A stretch of 29,379 nucleotides of DNA. It comes from Hydnum rufescens UP504 (taxonomy: Eukaryota > Basidiomycota > Agaricomycetes > Cantharellales > Hydnaceae). Positions 10,980-19,194 of this stretch are shown one piece after another (position 1 is the first letter of the stretch; each line of letters starts with the position of its first letter). Below the pieces are notes generated by a model. It did not search any database. It was not told the DNA's origin and was given only the letters and a program-made list of their open reading frames with translations. The stretch lies in assembly GCA_014904985.1 (NCBI GenBank), contig MU129043.1:67189-96567 (forward strand), given 5' to 3'. The translations under genes were made by a program, and so were the position numbers.

Positions 10980-11082
10980 AAGTATTAATTACATAATATA
11001 ATATTAAATATTATATAATTCCTCACAAATAGCAATTATAATATTTAATATATAATATTATTTAATTACAATTATCATATCA
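10980..11082. other. AT-rich block at the left edge of the hairpin arrays
   Basis: About 100 bp almost entirely A and T, with overlapping short palindromes (for example around ATAATATTAAATATTAT). It separates the decayed zinc-cluster gene from the first unit of the left array. No such block is seen at the right edge of the right array. Confidence 0.6.
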
Positions 11083-11110
11083 ATGGCTAGTGGAATATCC
11101 ACTATATCCA

Positions 11111-11189
11111 CTCCCTGCAGGTGCAGGGAGCATACTGGAAAGACCAGAACCATGTACCTGACCAAAGGCCCCCAAAACATGGGGGCTTT
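11111..11189 (-). other. Unit L6: both hairpins rebuilt from different sequence
   Basis: The outermost left unit has hairpin A as AAAGGCCCCC with GGGGGCTTT (11164-11173/11181-11189) and hairpin B as CTCCCTGCA with TGCAGGGAG (11111-11119/11122-11130, 2-nt loop). Neither stem resembles the CACACCC or AGAGCAGC stems of the other units, yet order, spacing to the donor-like GT (6 nt) and orientation are the same. Confidence 0.7.
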
Positions 11190-11856
11190 GCATGCATACA
11201 TTGCTTGGGGGTCTTCACTTTGTCATGATTCCACCTGGTCAGGTGAGATTTTCGGCAGCTGCACATGTCCATATTTCCTGTTGCAGCTCTGTCCATGTTC
11301 TTGTTGGGTCAGGTTTTGTTGGGGGCAGGGGTGACCTAGAATAACAAAAGAATCATTAGTAGAGACCATACCAAATGAAAACTTACCTGAGATTACCACA
11401 CCCACTGGAGCAGGGGTGTGGTAACACATATTGTCCATTGTTGCATAAGTTGCTGCTGGTTTGGGGGCCGGGCCCTTAGACACGATTGTCAGTGGCTGCG
11501 CACGTCCGTATTACATGCGGGGGGCTTCATCTGTGTTCTTGTCATCAGGTGGATTTTCGTGCAGGGGCAGCCTAGAATACCAAACAATGTTACATTAGTA
11601 AAATCAAAGAGAAGTAGCACCAAAAGAGCAGCTGGTGCTGCTCTCTTGGTGCCATTGTACAACAAGTAACAAAAAACTCATGAGGTACCCACACCCGCCG
11701 CAGTGGGTGTGGTACCATACTTTGCCTGTCATTGTGTCTGTTGCAGGCATTCAGGACTTGGCCCCTTAGGTGCAATCTTCAGTGGGTGCGCATTGTTATT
11801 TCATGTGGGGTTTCATCCCCAATCTCATTGGGTGGGGTTCATGCAGGGAGGGTGAC

Positions 11857-11898
11857 CTAGAATGGGACATAATAATGTTAGTAAAAAAAAGAACTCAC
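11857..11898 (-). other. Unit L3: 42-nt intron-like block without hairpin B
   Basis: On the minus strand this begins GTGAGTTC, has a T-run, TTTACTAACATT and ends CCATTCTAG. It has every splice-like signal of the longer blocks in a length normal for a very short basidiomycete intron. Hairpin B and its flanks are missing as one piece. Confidence 0.65.
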
Positions 11899-12125
11899 CA
11901 GATAGCACCACACCCATGGCAGCAGGTGTGGTGCCGTATCTATCTGTCATTGCATGAGTTTGGGGGCTGTGGTAACATCACATAGGCAGGACCCTCCAGA
12001 TTTGGGCAGCCATGCATGTTCGTATTACGCAGGGGGCTTCATGTGTTCTCGGCAGGTGGATTTTCATGTGGAGGGGAAGCCTGGAACAACAAATGGTACA
12101 TTATGTTAGTAACATTGAAGAGAAG

Positions 12126-12165
12126 CAGCACCAAAAGAGCAGCTGTAGCTGCTCTTTTGGTGCTG
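12126..12165. other. Unit L2 hairpin B: 19-bp perfect stem with 2-nt loop
   Basis: CAGCACCAAAAGAGCAGCT (12126-12144), GT, then the exact reverse complement (12147-12165). It lies inside the intron-like span 12191-12081 and is the longest perfect hairpin among the units. Confidence 0.8.
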
Positions 12166-12585
12166 TAGTATGGTGTGGAAAGAAAACTCACCTAATAGGA
12201 CCACACACCCACTGCAGCGGGTGTGTGGTGCCATGTTTTATCTGTTGTCGCGTGCAGGCTGCACATGTATGTGGGGTGTTGGGCAGATTTTGGCCCATGT
12301 TGATTTCCAGGTGGCCATCAGGTTTGGTATCATCATTATGTAGGTTGGAGGTGAGAACCTTAAACCTAGAATGGAAATACTACTGTTAGTTAAAATATTG
12401 AAGAAGTACAAAAAGGGCTGCTTTGGCTGCCCTTTTTGCATGGCTGTACATAGTGGGAAGGAACTCACCTATATGACCACACACCCAGGGTGGTGGGTGT
12501 GTGGTCTTGTTCTAGTTCTGTGGGATCCTGTTGGTTGAGTCCTATTATACAAACGCTGTAGCTTAGGTAAGCATCAAAACAAACC

Positions 12586-13137
12586 ACTTAATGCCGGGAG
12601 TTTCCAGGCTCAAAACAGCACCCAATTAGGGGCAGCACAAGCCTCATATAGATAGATAATAAAGTAAGGCACCATGTGCAAAGTGGAATTGAGCAACTTC
12701 CATAGATTATAATTGGCCCAAATTTGAGTATTTTAATGGCATGTATGTATATCACATGGGTGATGAAAGGAATTGGATGATTGGGCCAACTTTCGATTTC
12801 TCACACCTTCAATTTCCTGAATAGGAAATTGAAGGTGCAAGAAATTGAAAATTGGCCCAATCGTCCAATTCATTTCATCGCCCATGCGATATACATACAT
12901 CCCATTAAAATACTCGAATTTGGGCCAATTATAATCTATGGAAGTCACCCAATTCCACTTTGCACATGGTGCCTTAGTGCAATCCAACTCACTATCACTC
13001 TTTTTCTCACTTGGATTAGACAAATATTTAGTATTTATTATTTATTTTGCATCTAGGTACTTATTATCTATCTATGTGAGGCTTGTGCTGCCCCTAATTG
13101 GGTGCTCTTTTGAGCCTGGAAACTCCCGGCATTGAGT
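12586..13137. repeat. Central inverted repeat between the two divergent arrays
   Basis: The left arm 12586-12818 and right arm 12823-13137 are reverse complements over nearly their full length, with a 4-nt centre (GAAT) and perfect innermost 15 bp (12804-12818/12823-12837). The outer ends carry ATGCCGGGAG and CTCCCGGCAT. The right arm has an extra 80-nt block (12977-13056). Comparing 12687-12803 with its partner, about half of the roughly ten differences are CpG against TpG or CpA, so the arms were once closer to identical. Splice-like signals of both arrays point away from this centre, which places it where a bidirectional promoter would be. I see no clear TATA box. It could equally be a fold-back element. 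Confidence 0.85.
12977..13056 (+). other. 80-nt block present in only one arm of the inverted repeat
   Basis: The block starts GTGCAATCC, contains the short inverted pair AATCCAA/TTGGATT and a run of T-rich sequence, and ends TTTTGCATCTAG. Removing it restores alignment to the left arm except for about 3 nt (GTA). The GT...CTAG ends resemble an intron, but it might instead be a small insertion or a deletion from the other arm. Confidence 0.55.
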
Positions 13138-14707
13138 AGTATCCTCACATCTATTCGACATCAAGGTGCCCAAAGCCCACACAACACAGTGCCACACACC
13201 CACCCTGGCAGGTGTGTGGCACTGTTAGGTGAGTTTTCTTTTTACAGGGTGTACCACAACGCCAAAGGAGCAGCACCAGCTGCTCTTTTGGTGTTGGTTG
13301 AATTCTTTATTTACTAACGTTCATTATTCCAGGCTCCCTCCCTCTGCTACCTGAAGAATGCACTGACAAGACTCAGGATGAAGTATGAGAGCATGCACAG
13401 CCGCCCAGGACCCCAAAACTCAAGTTTCTGCAACCTATAGAATGATGCCTGCCACATGTGCTTCCGCCAAACCCCCCATCTGAAGAACACACAGACAAGG
13501 CCTGGGTGAAATACAGGGGCTCGTGCAGCCACCCAGGACCCCAACCCTCACGTATCCCCAACCCCTACAATGATGAATCAAGTATGGCACTGCACACCCA
13601 CTTCAGCGGGTGTGTGGCAATCTTGGGTCAGTTCTTTTTAAATTACGGGGTGTATTATGATGCCAAATGAGCAGCACCAGCTGCTCTTTTGGCATTGCTT
13701 ATGTTATTTTTTTTTTACTGATGTATTACTTAGTCTAGGTTCTTCCTCCCTCTGTCCGAAGAACACACAGACAACATCCACTGCGAAATATGGGAGCGCA
13801 CAGCTGCTCAAGACCCCAAGTCCAAGTATCCCCAATCTATCTGACAACAAAACAAGTATGGTGCCACACACCCACTTCAGCAGGTGTGTGGCAATATTAG
13901 GTGTTTTTTTTTTTAGTACAGGGTGTACAATGACACCAAAAGAGCAGCCCTGGCTGCTCTTTTGGTGTTGCTTTTGTTATGTTTTTAAAACCCACATACA
14001 TATTATTCTAGGTCTTCTCCCTCCACGAAACCCCCATCCGAAGCATGCACCAACAATGCCTGGGCGAAATACGGGTGTGCGTGCAGCCACCCAAGACCCC
14101 GACTCTTGACTATCCACAACCAATACAACGCGACCTCAAATACGGTGCCACACACCCACTTCAGTGGGTGTGTCGCAATATTGGGTGAGCTTTTTCATTA
14201 CAGGGTCTATGATGATGCCAAAAGAGCAGCTGGCAGCACCAGCTGCTCTTTTGGCATTGGGTATATTATTATTTTTTTACTAATGTATTACTTAGTCTAG
14301 ATTCTTTCTCCCTCCACGAAACTGCCCTGAAGAATGTACAGACAACACCCACCATGAAATATGGGAGTGTGCTGCTGCCCAAGACCTGAACCCTCGACCA
14401 TCTGCAAGCTATACAATGACAGGTCAAATACGATGCCACACCTGCTGAAGTGGGTGTGGCAACATTATGTGAGTTTTTTATTATTATGCGGTCTATGATG
14501 ATGCCAAAAGAGCAGCACCAGCTGCTCTTTTGGCATTGCTTAGGTTATTTTTTTTTATACTGACGTATTACTTAGTCTAGGTTCTTTCTCCCTCCATGAA
14601 ACTGACCCGAAGAATGCACAGACAATGACCATGGGAGTGCACACCCGCCCAAGACCCCCTGACATTCAAATTTCCACAACCCATACAACAATGAAACAAG
14701 TACAGCA

Positions 14708-14735
14708 CCACACACCCACTTCGGTGGGTGTGTGG
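14708..14735 (+). other. Unit R6 hairpin A with a UUCG-type loop
   Basis: CCACACACCCAC (14708-14719), TTCG, GTGGGTGTGTGG (14724-14735): 12 perfect pairs closed by C(UUCG)G, the very stable tetraloop known from structured RNAs. R4 has TTCA in the same place, which is what CpG decay of TTCG would give. Confidence 0.6.
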
Positions 14736-15062
14736 CAATATTAGGTGTGTTTTTTTAAATTATGAGGTATACTACAATGCCAAGAGAACAGCCCCAGCTG
14801 CTCTTTTGGCGTTGCTTCTGCTATTTTTTTAAAACTAACATAACTGATTATTGTAGGTTTTCCCCTTCGTGAAACCCACATCCGACAAACGCACTGACAA
14901 GGCCCAGGTGAAATGTGCGCATGTGCGCAGCCACACAAGATCCCACCATTCAACTATTGGCAACCAGTACAATGACGAAACATATCCGGCGCCACACACC
15001 CGCTTCAGCAGGTGTGTGGTGACATTAAGTGAGTGCTTTTTATTACGGGGTGTATGATGACA

Positions 15063-15092
15063 CCAAAAGAGCAGCTGCAGCTGCTCTTTTGG
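15063..15092 (+). other. Unit R7 hairpin B: perfect 30-bp palindrome
   Basis: CCAAAAGAGCAGCTG (15063-15077) is followed directly by its exact reverse complement (15078-15092). It lies within the intron-like span 15029-15137, upstream of TACTAAC at 15116-15122. Confidence 0.8.
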
Positions 15093-15843
15093 CATTGCTT
15101 TCAATTTTTTTCCTTTACTAACATATTATTATTGTAGGGACCTCCACTGTGTGATACCCCACACAGCAAATGCACAGACCCAACCCAAGGCAAACTGTGG
15201 GAGCACACAGCTGCCCAAGACCCCCTGACATTTGATTCTCCACAGTATATATGACAATGAAACAAACACAGCACCACATGCCTGCTTCAGCAGGTGTGCA
15301 GCAATATTAGGTCAGTTTTTCCCGATTATGGGTGTACAACGTTGCCAAAAGAGCAGCACCAGCTGCTCTTTTGGTGTTCCCTTCTGTTTTTTTTGGTTTA
15401 CTAACATATTATTATTCTAAGGACCCCACTACACAATACCCGACCCGACAAATGCACAAACCTGGCCTAGGGCAGAACATGGGAGTGTGCAGCCTCCCAG
15501 ACCCCTTGACCCTTGAATAGAATGATGAAACACATATGGTGCCCAGAGAGGGGCTGGGCGACTCAAGTGTAGGAGGCCTTTCTCCATATGTCTTTTTTTT
15601 GTATTTAAATTGTACTATAATTTCAATAAGAAATGACTCCCAAGGTCAAAGTGAGTGCCAAAAAAGGAAGTCTACATTGTTTCCAGTGTGGAGGGCATGT
15701 ATTGGGTCTTACTGGTAAATATCCCCTATTAGGAAGGTAATATAAGATACCCCAAAGGATTGTTTGATGCCGGCTTAGTCGAGTTCTGCTTTTGGCAAGA
15801 GCAGCAGTATAAGGAATGCTAAAAAGGCTCAATAATAAGTAAC

Positions 15844-15916
15844 ACTTCCATGGTCCAGTGGGCTGAGACTCTAAGTGAGATGATTGAGAGGTTGAGGGTT
15901 CAAATCCACCCTTAAT
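15844..15916 (+). other. tRNA-like relic or SINE head with A and B boxes
   Basis: TGGTCCAGTGG (15851-15861) fits the internal A box and GGTTCAAATCC (15897-15907) is a perfect B box at tRNA spacing. The seven bases before and after do not pair as an acceptor stem and the T-stem has mismatches, so this is not a functional tRNA. A tRNA-derived SINE or tRNA pseudogene fits. The flanks 15600-15840 show nothing else I recognise. Confidence 0.4.
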
Positions 15917-16002
15917 TTTACAATGCATTTCTCACCCATTAGACCTTGTGATGTATCAGTTGCCTTTAACTCTTGGAGAGATGTGTTACAGAGAGTGATA
16001 CA

Positions 16003-16783
16003 TCACCCATTTCTGGGAGTTATGGGTGGTTGATTAATCACTGGTATGTCTACTGGTGAGATTGTGGCCACTACTGTTGTGTGAAAGGCTGCTGCAGCAC
16101 TGAGGGGATCATGTGTGTGAGCGGGTGTTGTGAAGGGGTGAAAAAACATGAGATGCAGGCAGCATGGAGATGGGTAATGGAGGTGCTGTTGCAGGTGGAA
16201 ATTACTGCAGGGCCTCTCATCTGCATGATGATTGTCAAGGGGAGGATGAGAGTCGAAAGTCACAGTTCCACCAGAGCCAAAAGACTGGCTTGAAGGATCA
16301 AACATTAACTGACTGGGTCCATTGAATGACTGGGGGTTGAGGTCAAAAACCCAACGGCTGATGATAGCTGCTATTTGGGATGGCTGTTATCCATGTAAGT
16401 GGCATTTTTAATCTCAGTAATAAGCATGCAAGGATGTACCAGGAGCCCTAAACCTCCTTCATCAATGGGGAGAAACAGCCAAAGTGCAAAGATAAAGTGA
16501 GTCGAATGTGAAGTGAGAGCAGGAGATCCATGAGAGATGTACATACTTCGACGAGAGAGGGCAGGAGATTCTGCAGATCCAAATATCTCAAGTCGTATGT
16601 CATGTCCCCTGTGGCTGCCTCTTCATCCCACAGCGCACCTGTTTCCATTGGTCACACGGCAAGGGGTGTTTTTGCTGGTGATCTGACATTTCTGGCCAGT
16701 GCATCCTCACTTGCTGCCACCTCTGGTGCAGTGGTGGGTGAGGGCCCGCCAAGCTCAAGCCTGTAATGTGGATTGACTCCCTA
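16003..16783 (-). pseudogene. Decayed multi-exon gene, unknown function
   Basis: From an acceptor-like CCTAG at about 16784, one minus-strand frame reads GVNPHYRLELGGPSPTTAPE, VAASEDALARNVRSPAKTPL, an in-frame TGA where Arg fits, then METGALWDEEAATGDMTYDL and LQNLLPSLVE up to a GTATGT donor-like site near 16549. A second candidate intron has GTACAT and ends ATAACAG near 16390. The last exon reads AIISRWVFDLNPQSFNGPSQ, LMFDPSSQSFGSGGTVTFDS and HPPLDNHHADERPCSNFHLQ to a stop at 16003. No known domain is visible. The QSF-containing repeats suggest a disordered region. The gene is divergent from the large plus-strand repeat gene that starts about 35 bp away. Exon limits between 16390 and 16549 are uncertain. 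Confidence 0.45.
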
Positions 16784-16817
16784 GGGAATTTGGGAGATGT
16801 GCCGGAGTTCTCTAATG

Positions 16818-18463
16818 CACACATGGATACTCTGGATTATGTGGCATGGTCTGACCATTCAAAGAACAGTGAGTTTGGGTAGAACATGTTATGCTCGACA
16901 ACAAAATTTTCTGACTTACAAACAGATTTTGGCTCTGTGCAGGGTGTTCCACATGACCATGGGCATGATCATGATTCTTTACATTCCGCCATCACATGGG
17001 TGGAGTGGGCAGTCATGTTCACAAATAGCCGCCAACCCTTCCAGCTCTCATTACAGTGCCCACTCAACTTCACCCCTGAACTTTATGGCAGGGAACAGGC
17101 TTTTTATTCTTGCCATTACATATCTACCCACAAGGACGCGTGTATGGCCCCCATCTTTGATTTTACATGGTCACTGATGTTGTATTCAACCCAGATGCCG
17201 TATCTCGCTTACATCTCATGTCAACCTTCCGACCCCTCCCCCCCAGCTGAAGCAGATATTGTATGGGTTCCCAATGTCGGTGTCAAGCTAGTTGACCAGT
17301 ATCAGTGACACTTAGAGACCTTTGTCTCCGCTCGATATGATCACTTTAGAAAGTGGTGTTCGGCTGGTCAAGCTGTAGGACTCCAGGGCGCCCTGAGTAA
17401 TGTGATCCTTCCCATTCGACTGGAAATCATCCGCAATGCCTCTTTTTTCGACGTTGATTCACTATCATACACTTACAAGGATTTTGACACATTGTGTGGG
17501 CTCGTTATGGATTACATTCGGGGTGCATATGAATATGGCGCCTTTGCACATATGACAATGCACTGGTGTATTGATTGCATGGTCTCTGAAAATTCAGAGG
17601 CCCATGCTTATTTTGGTGTGGACGATGATCTAATGGGTGCCATGTATGTCCATTCAATGGAAGGTCATTGGCTCCAAGACCTCCTCCATCATGGAGTCCC
17701 TGTGTGGGGTATCTGGCTCGGACAGCGTGGCATAGATGTTAAGCTTATGCATGGCCTTTGTCGCAATTCATCTGATGGCAATCAGTCTGGTGGCATCCCA
17801 GATGAAGCCAAAAGGAAGATGGTCACTCACAATGTTTATGTCTGGCTCCTCATGGAGCACAACTGTCCTGATCCTTGGATCATCACCCCTTGTCATTATC
17901 CTGGAGTCCTTCCTGATGAACCCATGGAAGATATAGTCCTGCACTATGTTGTCGGGAATGATTCTCCAATTCTTGGGACTGGTTCTCTAACTCCTAATCC
18001 ATCTATGATGTATCACCTGAAGAGTACCTTCAGCTACAGTCCTTTTACTCTGGTTCATGCTTCTGGGGATCGTCCTGTGACAGGGACAGAGATATTCTCA
18101 GAAAGCTCATGGGATTTGGATCCTGAGGATGAAAGTTCAGGTTCTGATTCGCCTGTACATGTTCAGCCTATAAGAGGCAAGACAGACGCAGAGTACAATC
18201 AACGGGTTGTCATTGCAACTGCAAAGAAGAGGAAAGTGAAGGAGGCTGCCAATAAGATGCAAGAGGCAGCTCGCCAGTTGATGAAGCGAGCCCATAATGG
18301 TGATGAGGAGGCTCTACTCAATATAAAGCGTTGGTGGGCAGCTGCCCAGGGCAAAAAGGCAAAATCTCTCAGCCCCCTTGATGCATGCCTCATTATAGAA
18401 TGGAGGGATCCTCACAATGCGCAAGCAAATGCAATTCGGAAGGAGAAGAAGCTTCAGGCATGA
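16818..18463 (+). pseudogene. N-terminal two thirds of a repeat-family protein (copy 1), unknown function
   Basis: From a plausible ATG at 16818 (MDTLDYVAWSDHSKN; an in-frame ATG at 16766 is an alternative) the frame crosses a good intron, 16869-16925 (GTGAGT...CTGACTTACAAACAG, 57 nt), into NFGSVQGVPHDHGHDHDS. It then stays in one frame to 18463 except for a TGA at 17306-17308 (VDQYQ-x-HLETF). The longest open part (17402-18463, 353 codons) includes LSYTYKDFDTLCGLVMDYIR, LLHHGVPVWGIWLGQRG, an acidic Ser-rich linker, and a basic helical C-terminus (AKKRKVKEAANKMQEAARQL). The layout reminds me of a domainless Agaricomycete family with a GVPVW block. That link is from memory and unverified. The TGA at 18461-18463 faces CG in the second copy, so the protein once continued. 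Confidence 0.6.
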
Positions 18464-18778
18464 GCAAGGCATTATGGTTGGGATGTTGATGAGACTCTTG
18501 GAGCTAGCACTAGCTCAGGCTTGGCGAGTGCACATCCAAGCACTCATCAGGCTGCCTCGTCCCATCATCCCCCTTCAAGATCTCCCCTTCATGTCCTGAT
18601 ACCCCCTCCTAGTGCACCTCCACCTCCACCTCACGCACTGACACCACCTCACATTCCTATGCCCCATCGTCTGTCTACACCCCCTCCTCACATACCAACA
18701 CCACATCTGCATGTGCCTACGCCCCCTCGTGTGCCAACATCCCCTCCTTGGGAACTGACACCTCCTACACTTGCACCT

Positions 18779-19020
18779 TGCAAGTGACCCCCTGCCTCAT
18801 GAGTTGACTCCCCCCCTTGTGAGTTGACCCCCCTCCCACCTTGAAAATTGACTCCCCCACCTCATGAGCTGATGCCCCCCCCCCTTGCAAGTTGACCCTC
18901 CCCCACCTCGCGAATTGACACCCCCACCTCGCGAATTGACACCCCCGCCTCGTGAGTTGACACCCCCACCTCGTGAGTTGACTTCTCCCCCTCACGAGTT
19001 GATGCCCCCACCCCGCGAAC
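18779..19020 (+). repeat. Twelve-unit minisatellite (about 21 bp) encoding Pro-Arg-Glu-Leu-Thr-Pro repeats
   Basis: Units centred on a CTCGCGAG-like core recur at 18779, 18799, 18818, 18842, 18863, 18886, 18909, 18930, 18951, 18972, 18993 and 19014. The last six are spaced exactly 21 bp. Translated in one frame they give PPPRELT repeats. The first six units vary in length through C-run indels and have lost every core CpG. The right half keeps most of them. Confidence 0.85.
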
Positions 19021-19194
19021 TGAGTCCTCACATGCTGACCCCCCCTCAATGTCTGGACTGTGATGAGGAGCAGAGGGCTCATAAGAGGGTAGATAGTGAG
19101 TGCTATCCTTTTGTCTCGAGTGTTCTGTGGTACCAGGACAAAGTGCTTATCATTCATGCTTGGGGTCTCCAGGCAACTCTAGGTCAGATGATCA

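Larger units (their letters stand above)
11083..12506 (-). repeat. Left array: six units oriented on the minus strand, each an exon-like block, hairpin A, then an intron-like block
   Basis: Read on the minus strand, each unit has hairpin A, then within 2-8 nt a donor-like GT, usually hairpin B, a TACTAAC or TACTAAT branch site and a YAG acceptor. Intron-like spans from the centre outwards: L1 12468-12366 (103 nt), L2 12191-12081 (111), L3 11898-11857 (42), L4 11681-11572 (110, donor ATGAGT), L5 11386-11336 (51, GTAAGT), L6 from 11157 (GTACAT). Exon-like spacers are 174, 182, 175, 185 and 178 nt. Hairpin A stems (first-arm/second-arm positions): 12475-12486/12495-12506, 12200-12210/12219-12229, 11905-11914/11925-11934, 11684-11696/11705-11716, 11393-11403/11414-11424, 11164-11173/11181-11189. 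Hairpin B is present in L1, L2, L4 and L6, absent in L3 and L5. Some spacers are open in one frame (L1 entirely), others not, so coding is unresolved. Confidence 0.8.
13189..15600 (+). repeat. Right array: eight units oriented on the plus strand, mirror of the left array
   Basis: Intron-like spans: R1 13229-13332, R2 13627-13738, R3 13901-14011, R4 14185-14300, R5 14469-14580, R6 14745-14856, R7 15029-15137, R8 15311-15421 (104-116 nt). Donors are GTGAGT, GTGAGC, GTCAGT or GTGTNT; branch sites are TACTAAC, TACTAAT or TACTGAC in most; acceptors CCAG, CTAG, GTAG or TAAG. Exon-like spacers are 294 (a double), 162, 173, 168, 164, 172 and 173 nt. Hairpin A (CACACCC with GGGTGTG) sits just before each donor, for example 13189-13200/13211-13222. 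Hairpin B (CCAAAAGAGCAGC with GCTGCTCTTTTGG) lies inside every intron-like block. Spacers share a readable phrase (...PHTHFSGCVAILG in one frame), but stops and indels break it, so I do not call a protein. After R8 one further hairpin (GCCCAG/CTGGGC, 15541-15559) stands at the position of hairpin A, and the array fades by about 15600. Confidence 0.82.

Noticed and set aside
12733..13056. ORFs reading both ways across the palindrome
   Set aside because: They read the same inverted repeat in both directions, so their similarity to each other carries no coding evidence.
13458..14109. Repeat protein encoded by the right array (PHTHFSGCVAILG phrase)
   Set aside because: The phrase recurs only because the DNA repeats. 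Frames shift between units and stops are common, and spacer lengths are not consistently multiples of three.
11083..15600. CRISPR array
   Set aside because: Units are about 280 bp, diverged, and carry splice-like signals. There are no short identical repeats with unique spacers, and the context is a eukaryotic (fungal) genome.
11083..15600. Tandem Helitrons (hairpin followed by CTAG, like a CTRR end)
   Set aside because: The hairpin lies about 45 nt before CTAG, not about 10-12 nt, no constant 5' TC end is present, and TACTAAC plus GTGAGT at consistent spacing fit splicing signals better.
13189..15600. Rho-independent terminators (hairpins followed by T-runs)
   Set aside because: The T-runs are upstream of TACTAAC branch-like sites and the sequence is eukaryotic. 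They serve better as intron pyrimidine tracts.
18765..19157. Minus-strand ORF with RWGCQLTRRGCQFARWG repeats
   Set aside because: Antisense shadow of the 21-bp minisatellite.
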